This document shows positions 6,939-8,535 of a stretch of DNA of 8,535 bases, piece after piece. A program made the translations under genes and the position numbers. Under the pieces are notes generated by a model. It worked only from the letters and a program-made list of their open reading frames with translations, ran no database searches and was not told where the DNA came from. The stretch covers positions 1 to 8,535 of the forward strand of contig JAAYJB010000271.1 in NCBI GenBank assembly GCA_012523155.1, in the 5' to 3' direction. This DNA comes from Synergistaceae bacterium (lineage in GTDB: Bacteria; Synergistota; Synergistia; Synergistales; Aminobacteriaceae). Position 1 is the stretch's first letter, and each line of letters begins with the position of its first letter.

Positions 6939-8359
6939 CAGCCTTCACGCTTGTTCGTCGGATCGTAAAACTCGCCGAAGAGCACTTCCTCGGATGGTGC
7001 ATCGATAAGAATGGGTTTGGCGACCCAGGTGCTGTTCATATAATGCTTCAGGGCGATGTTCTCCGAAACCTGGTTGCCGCCCCAGGTCCCGCACCCCATG
7101 CTCGACGTCATGGGCATGCCGTTGTTGGCGCTTCCTGCATTCGCCTTTGACTGGGGCTGCCGGACCATGATCCTGGTGACCGGCGCCCTCAGTGCAAGGG
7201 CATTGATATGTTCGTCGTTGTGGCTGTAGATGCCGCAGGAATGGCCCCGGCCGCCGACCTTATATATCTCGTCCATCATTTTGAGGGCATTTTCGAAGTC
7301 TCCTTCGTAGCGGTACAATGCGAGAAGCGTTGTCAGCTTTTCACCGGAGAACTTGTACTCCATGCCGATACCTTCCCCAACCACCATGACGAACTTCCTG
7401 TCCTCGGGGATCTCGAATCCGGCCGCCCTGCAGAGCTTCTGTGGAGAGACCGCCACTGTGTCTATGATCCTGTGCCCATCTTCGTCCCACATGGCCTTTT
7501 TCAGCATCTCCCGCTGTTCGTCGTTCGCAAGGTACCCTCCTTCCTTCTGGAGCTGAGCCACCATTTGATCGTAAATGCCTCCGTAGATGATGAGGTTTCC
7601 GTCGGCGGAACAGCCGGAGCCGAAGTCGGATGTCTTGCTGATCCTGGTGTTCCTGGCTGCCTCCCCGATATCCGTGGTTTCGTCGAAGATCATGGTGGCG
7701 TTGCCGGCGCCCGAGCAGTACGCAGGCTTCCCGGAGCTGTGGGCCGCCTTACTCATGGCAGGCCCGCCAGTCGCCATGATAAGATCGCCCATGGTCATTA
7801 GCTCTTCGACGACGGCCATGTTGACCTCGGTAATGCACTGGAGGAAATCCTCGGGCTCACCGATGGAACGGAGCCCCTGGCGCATCTTCTCCACCACCTC
7901 GAAGGTGGTCTTCTTTGTCCTGGGATGGGGGGAGAAGACCACCACGTCCCTGGCCTTCAGGGCATAGATGGCTGTGACGATGGGTGTGAGCTCGGGGTTG
8001 GTCATGGGAATCAGTGAGGTGATGACCCCTGCAGGCTTTCCGTACCTCACCAGCCCTTTCTCCGGGAGGATCTCAATGGGCCCTACGCTTTTCTGGCGGA
8101 GAGCATCCCTAAGGACACCCATGATCTTGTGCCGCTTGCCGAACCGGCCGCTCCAGTCCCCCGCCCCGCTCTCCTCCACCCCCATCTTGCAGATCCTGTC
8201 GAAGTCACGGGGGTTGCCTGCTGCCCAGGCCACGCAGCGGCACATGCGGTCTACCCGCTCCTGATCGTAGTCCTCGATGACCTTTTCTGCGGCCCGGGCC
8301 CTTGCGAAGATCCCTTCAAGAGTGCTCCTCTGTTCAGCCGTCAATTCCTTTTTCGCCAT
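6938..8359 (-). CDS. CoA-acylating aldehyde dehydrogenase (AdhE-N / EutE / SucD / SauS-like)
   Basis: This 473-residue cytoplasmic enzyme should interconvert an aldehyde, NAD(P)+ and CoA with an acyl-CoA. It has the layout of the acylating branch: YGKPAGVITSLIPMTNPELT (106-125) in the cofactor domain, ATGGPAMSKAAHSSGKPAYC (196-215), GAGN (217-220), the catalytic segment SDFGSGCSADG with Cys250, and the C-terminal TSSMGCGTWGGNQVSENIALK (from 418) near the CoA side. Relatives from memory include succinate-semialdehyde dehydrogenase SucD and sulfoacetaldehyde dehydrogenase SauS, which have similar length and lack the alcohol dehydrogenase half of AdhE. Those usually read DNGIICSSEQ at the active site; here the Cys aligns but the following residues are Ala-Asp-Gly, so the substrate may differ. 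AAGGAG lies ten bases before ATG 8359. It precedes tctC in the same direction, which suggests that the imported acid is its product or substrate after activation. The true substrate is not readable from sequence. Confidence 0.88.
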   Translation of the reverse strand: MAKKELTAEQRSTLEGIFARARAAEKVIEDYDQERVDRMCRCVAWAAGNPRDFDRICKMGVEESGAGDWSGRFGKRHKIMGVLRDALRQKSVGPIEILPEKGLVRYGKPAGVITSLIPMTNPELTPIVTAIYALKARDVVVFSPHPRTKKTTFEVVEKMRQGLRSIGEPEDFLQCITEVNMAVVEELMTMGDLIMATGGPAMSKAAHSSGKPAYCSGAGNATMIFDETTDIGEAARNTRISKTSDFGSGCSADGNLIIYGGIYDQMVAQLQKEGGYLANDEQREMLKKAMWDEDGHRIIDTVAVSPQKLCRAAGFEIPEDRKFVMVVGEGIGMEYKFSGEKLTTLLALYRYEGDFENALKMMDEIYKVGGRGHSCGIYSHNDEHINALALRAPVTRIMVRQPQSKANAGSANNGMPMTSSMGCGTWGGNQVSENIALKHYMNSTWVAKPILIDAPSEEVLFGEFYDPTNKREG

Positions 8360-8384
8360 GTATTCCCATCTCCTTTTTATTCTA

Positions 8385-8404
8385 AGCTCCCGGAAAGGAG
8401 AGCT
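8385..8404 (-). other. Hairpin at the stop of the upstream gene, before the dehydrogenase
   Basis: AGCTCCC (8385-8391) pairs with GAGAGCT (8398-8404), seven base pairs with one wobble or mismatch depending on strand, around a six-base loop. On the minus strand it overlaps the TAG of the upstream reading frame (8405-8403) and is followed by TAGAATAAAAAGGAG, which leads into the dehydrogenase ribosome binding site. There is no T tract, so read-through from the upstream gene is expected. Confidence 0.4.
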
Positions 8405-8535
8405 ACTTTTCCATCCTCCAGGGTTCTATCTCTTCCCAGGCCCAGACCCTCCAGGGTTTTTCCTCTCCCCGCTTCCTGAAGATGTCGTTGATGTTCCAGC
8501 ATCCTTCCGTTACCACCGGGGCGTTCTCCATCCGA
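8403..8535 (-). CDS. C-terminal end of an unrecognised Trp-rich protein (cut by the window edge)
   Basis: A minus-strand frame is open from the window edge to TAG at 8405-8403 and encodes 43 residues or part codons: an Arg, then MENAPVVTEGCWNIND, then IFRKRGEEKPWRVWAWEEIE, then PWRMEK. Five tryptophans fall in the last 42 residues (12, 27, 30, 32 and 38 counted from the Met), within a strongly charged sequence. The composition and the 43-base gap to the dehydrogenase start suggest a real gene in the same operon. I do not recognise the family. The Met at 8531 could be an internal residue or the start of a 42-residue protein; the window ends too close to see a ribosome binding site. Nothing about function is claimed. 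Confidence 0.55.
   Translation of the reverse strand, partial: RMENAPVVTEGCWNINDIFRKRGEEKPWRVWAWEEIEPWRMEK

Noticed and set aside
6278..7150. Long plus-strand open frame (290 codons) opposite tctC and the dehydrogenase
   Set aside because: It runs antisense across two clearly recognised genes and their junction, is rich in His, Arg and Gly as expected of a shadow frame, and shows no family motif.
8375..8405. TAGAAT upstream of the dehydrogenase as a -10 promoter element
   Set aside because: No acceptable -35 hexamer is found about 17 bases upstream, and the stretch overlaps a hairpin and the end of the preceding frame.
1..8535. tRNA or rRNA genes, CRISPR arrays, insertion sequences, attachment sites, riboswitches
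   Set aside because: No cloverleaf-like sequence, regular spaced repeats, transposase or integrase motifs, or recognisable riboswitch core was seen on either strand by reading; a covariance-model search was not possible.

Overview
The window carries eight protein-coding genes, two of them cut by the window edges, on a moderately GC-rich chromosome of bacterial type. There are no mobile elements, RNA genes or CRISPR repeats that I can see. Both substrate-binding proteins have ordinary cleavable signal peptides and no lipobox cysteine, which fits a diderm (Gram-negative-type) cell with a periplasm. The gene content (a tripartite tricarboxylate transporter with an acylating aldehyde dehydrogenase and an FeoB-like protein) would suit an anaerobic organic-acid or amino-acid degrader such as a member of Synergistota. 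That placement is an inference from general style, not a proven assignment.

Left part, plus strand (1-1570): the C-terminal end of an FeoB-like iron transporter is followed by a complete IclR-family regulator. The regulator has a plausible sigma70-type promoter of its own and ends in a strong hairpin terminator that appears to work in both directions.

Right part, minus strand (1575-8535), read from right to left: a Trp-rich C-terminal fragment of an unrecognised protein, a CoA-acylating aldehyde dehydrogenase, a TctC-type binding protein, TctB, TctA, a second TctC-type binding protein, a strong terminator, and then a TIM-barrel sugar isomerase/epimerase-like gene behind its own good promoter. 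The isomerase gene converges on the iclR gene.

Working model (inference): the two binding proteins capture an organic anion, probably a carboxylate or related small acid, in the periplasm. They hand it to the TctAB membrane complex, which is driven by an ion gradient. The aldehyde dehydrogenase interconverts an acyl-CoA and an aldehyde in its catabolism, and the isomerase-like enzyme and the IclR regulator belong to the same or a neighbouring pathway. The substrate cannot be read from the sequence. The most unusual points are the two related binding proteins bracketing one tctBA pair, the altered residues after the catalytic cysteine of the dehydrogenase, and hairpins in the junctions around the binding-protein genes.
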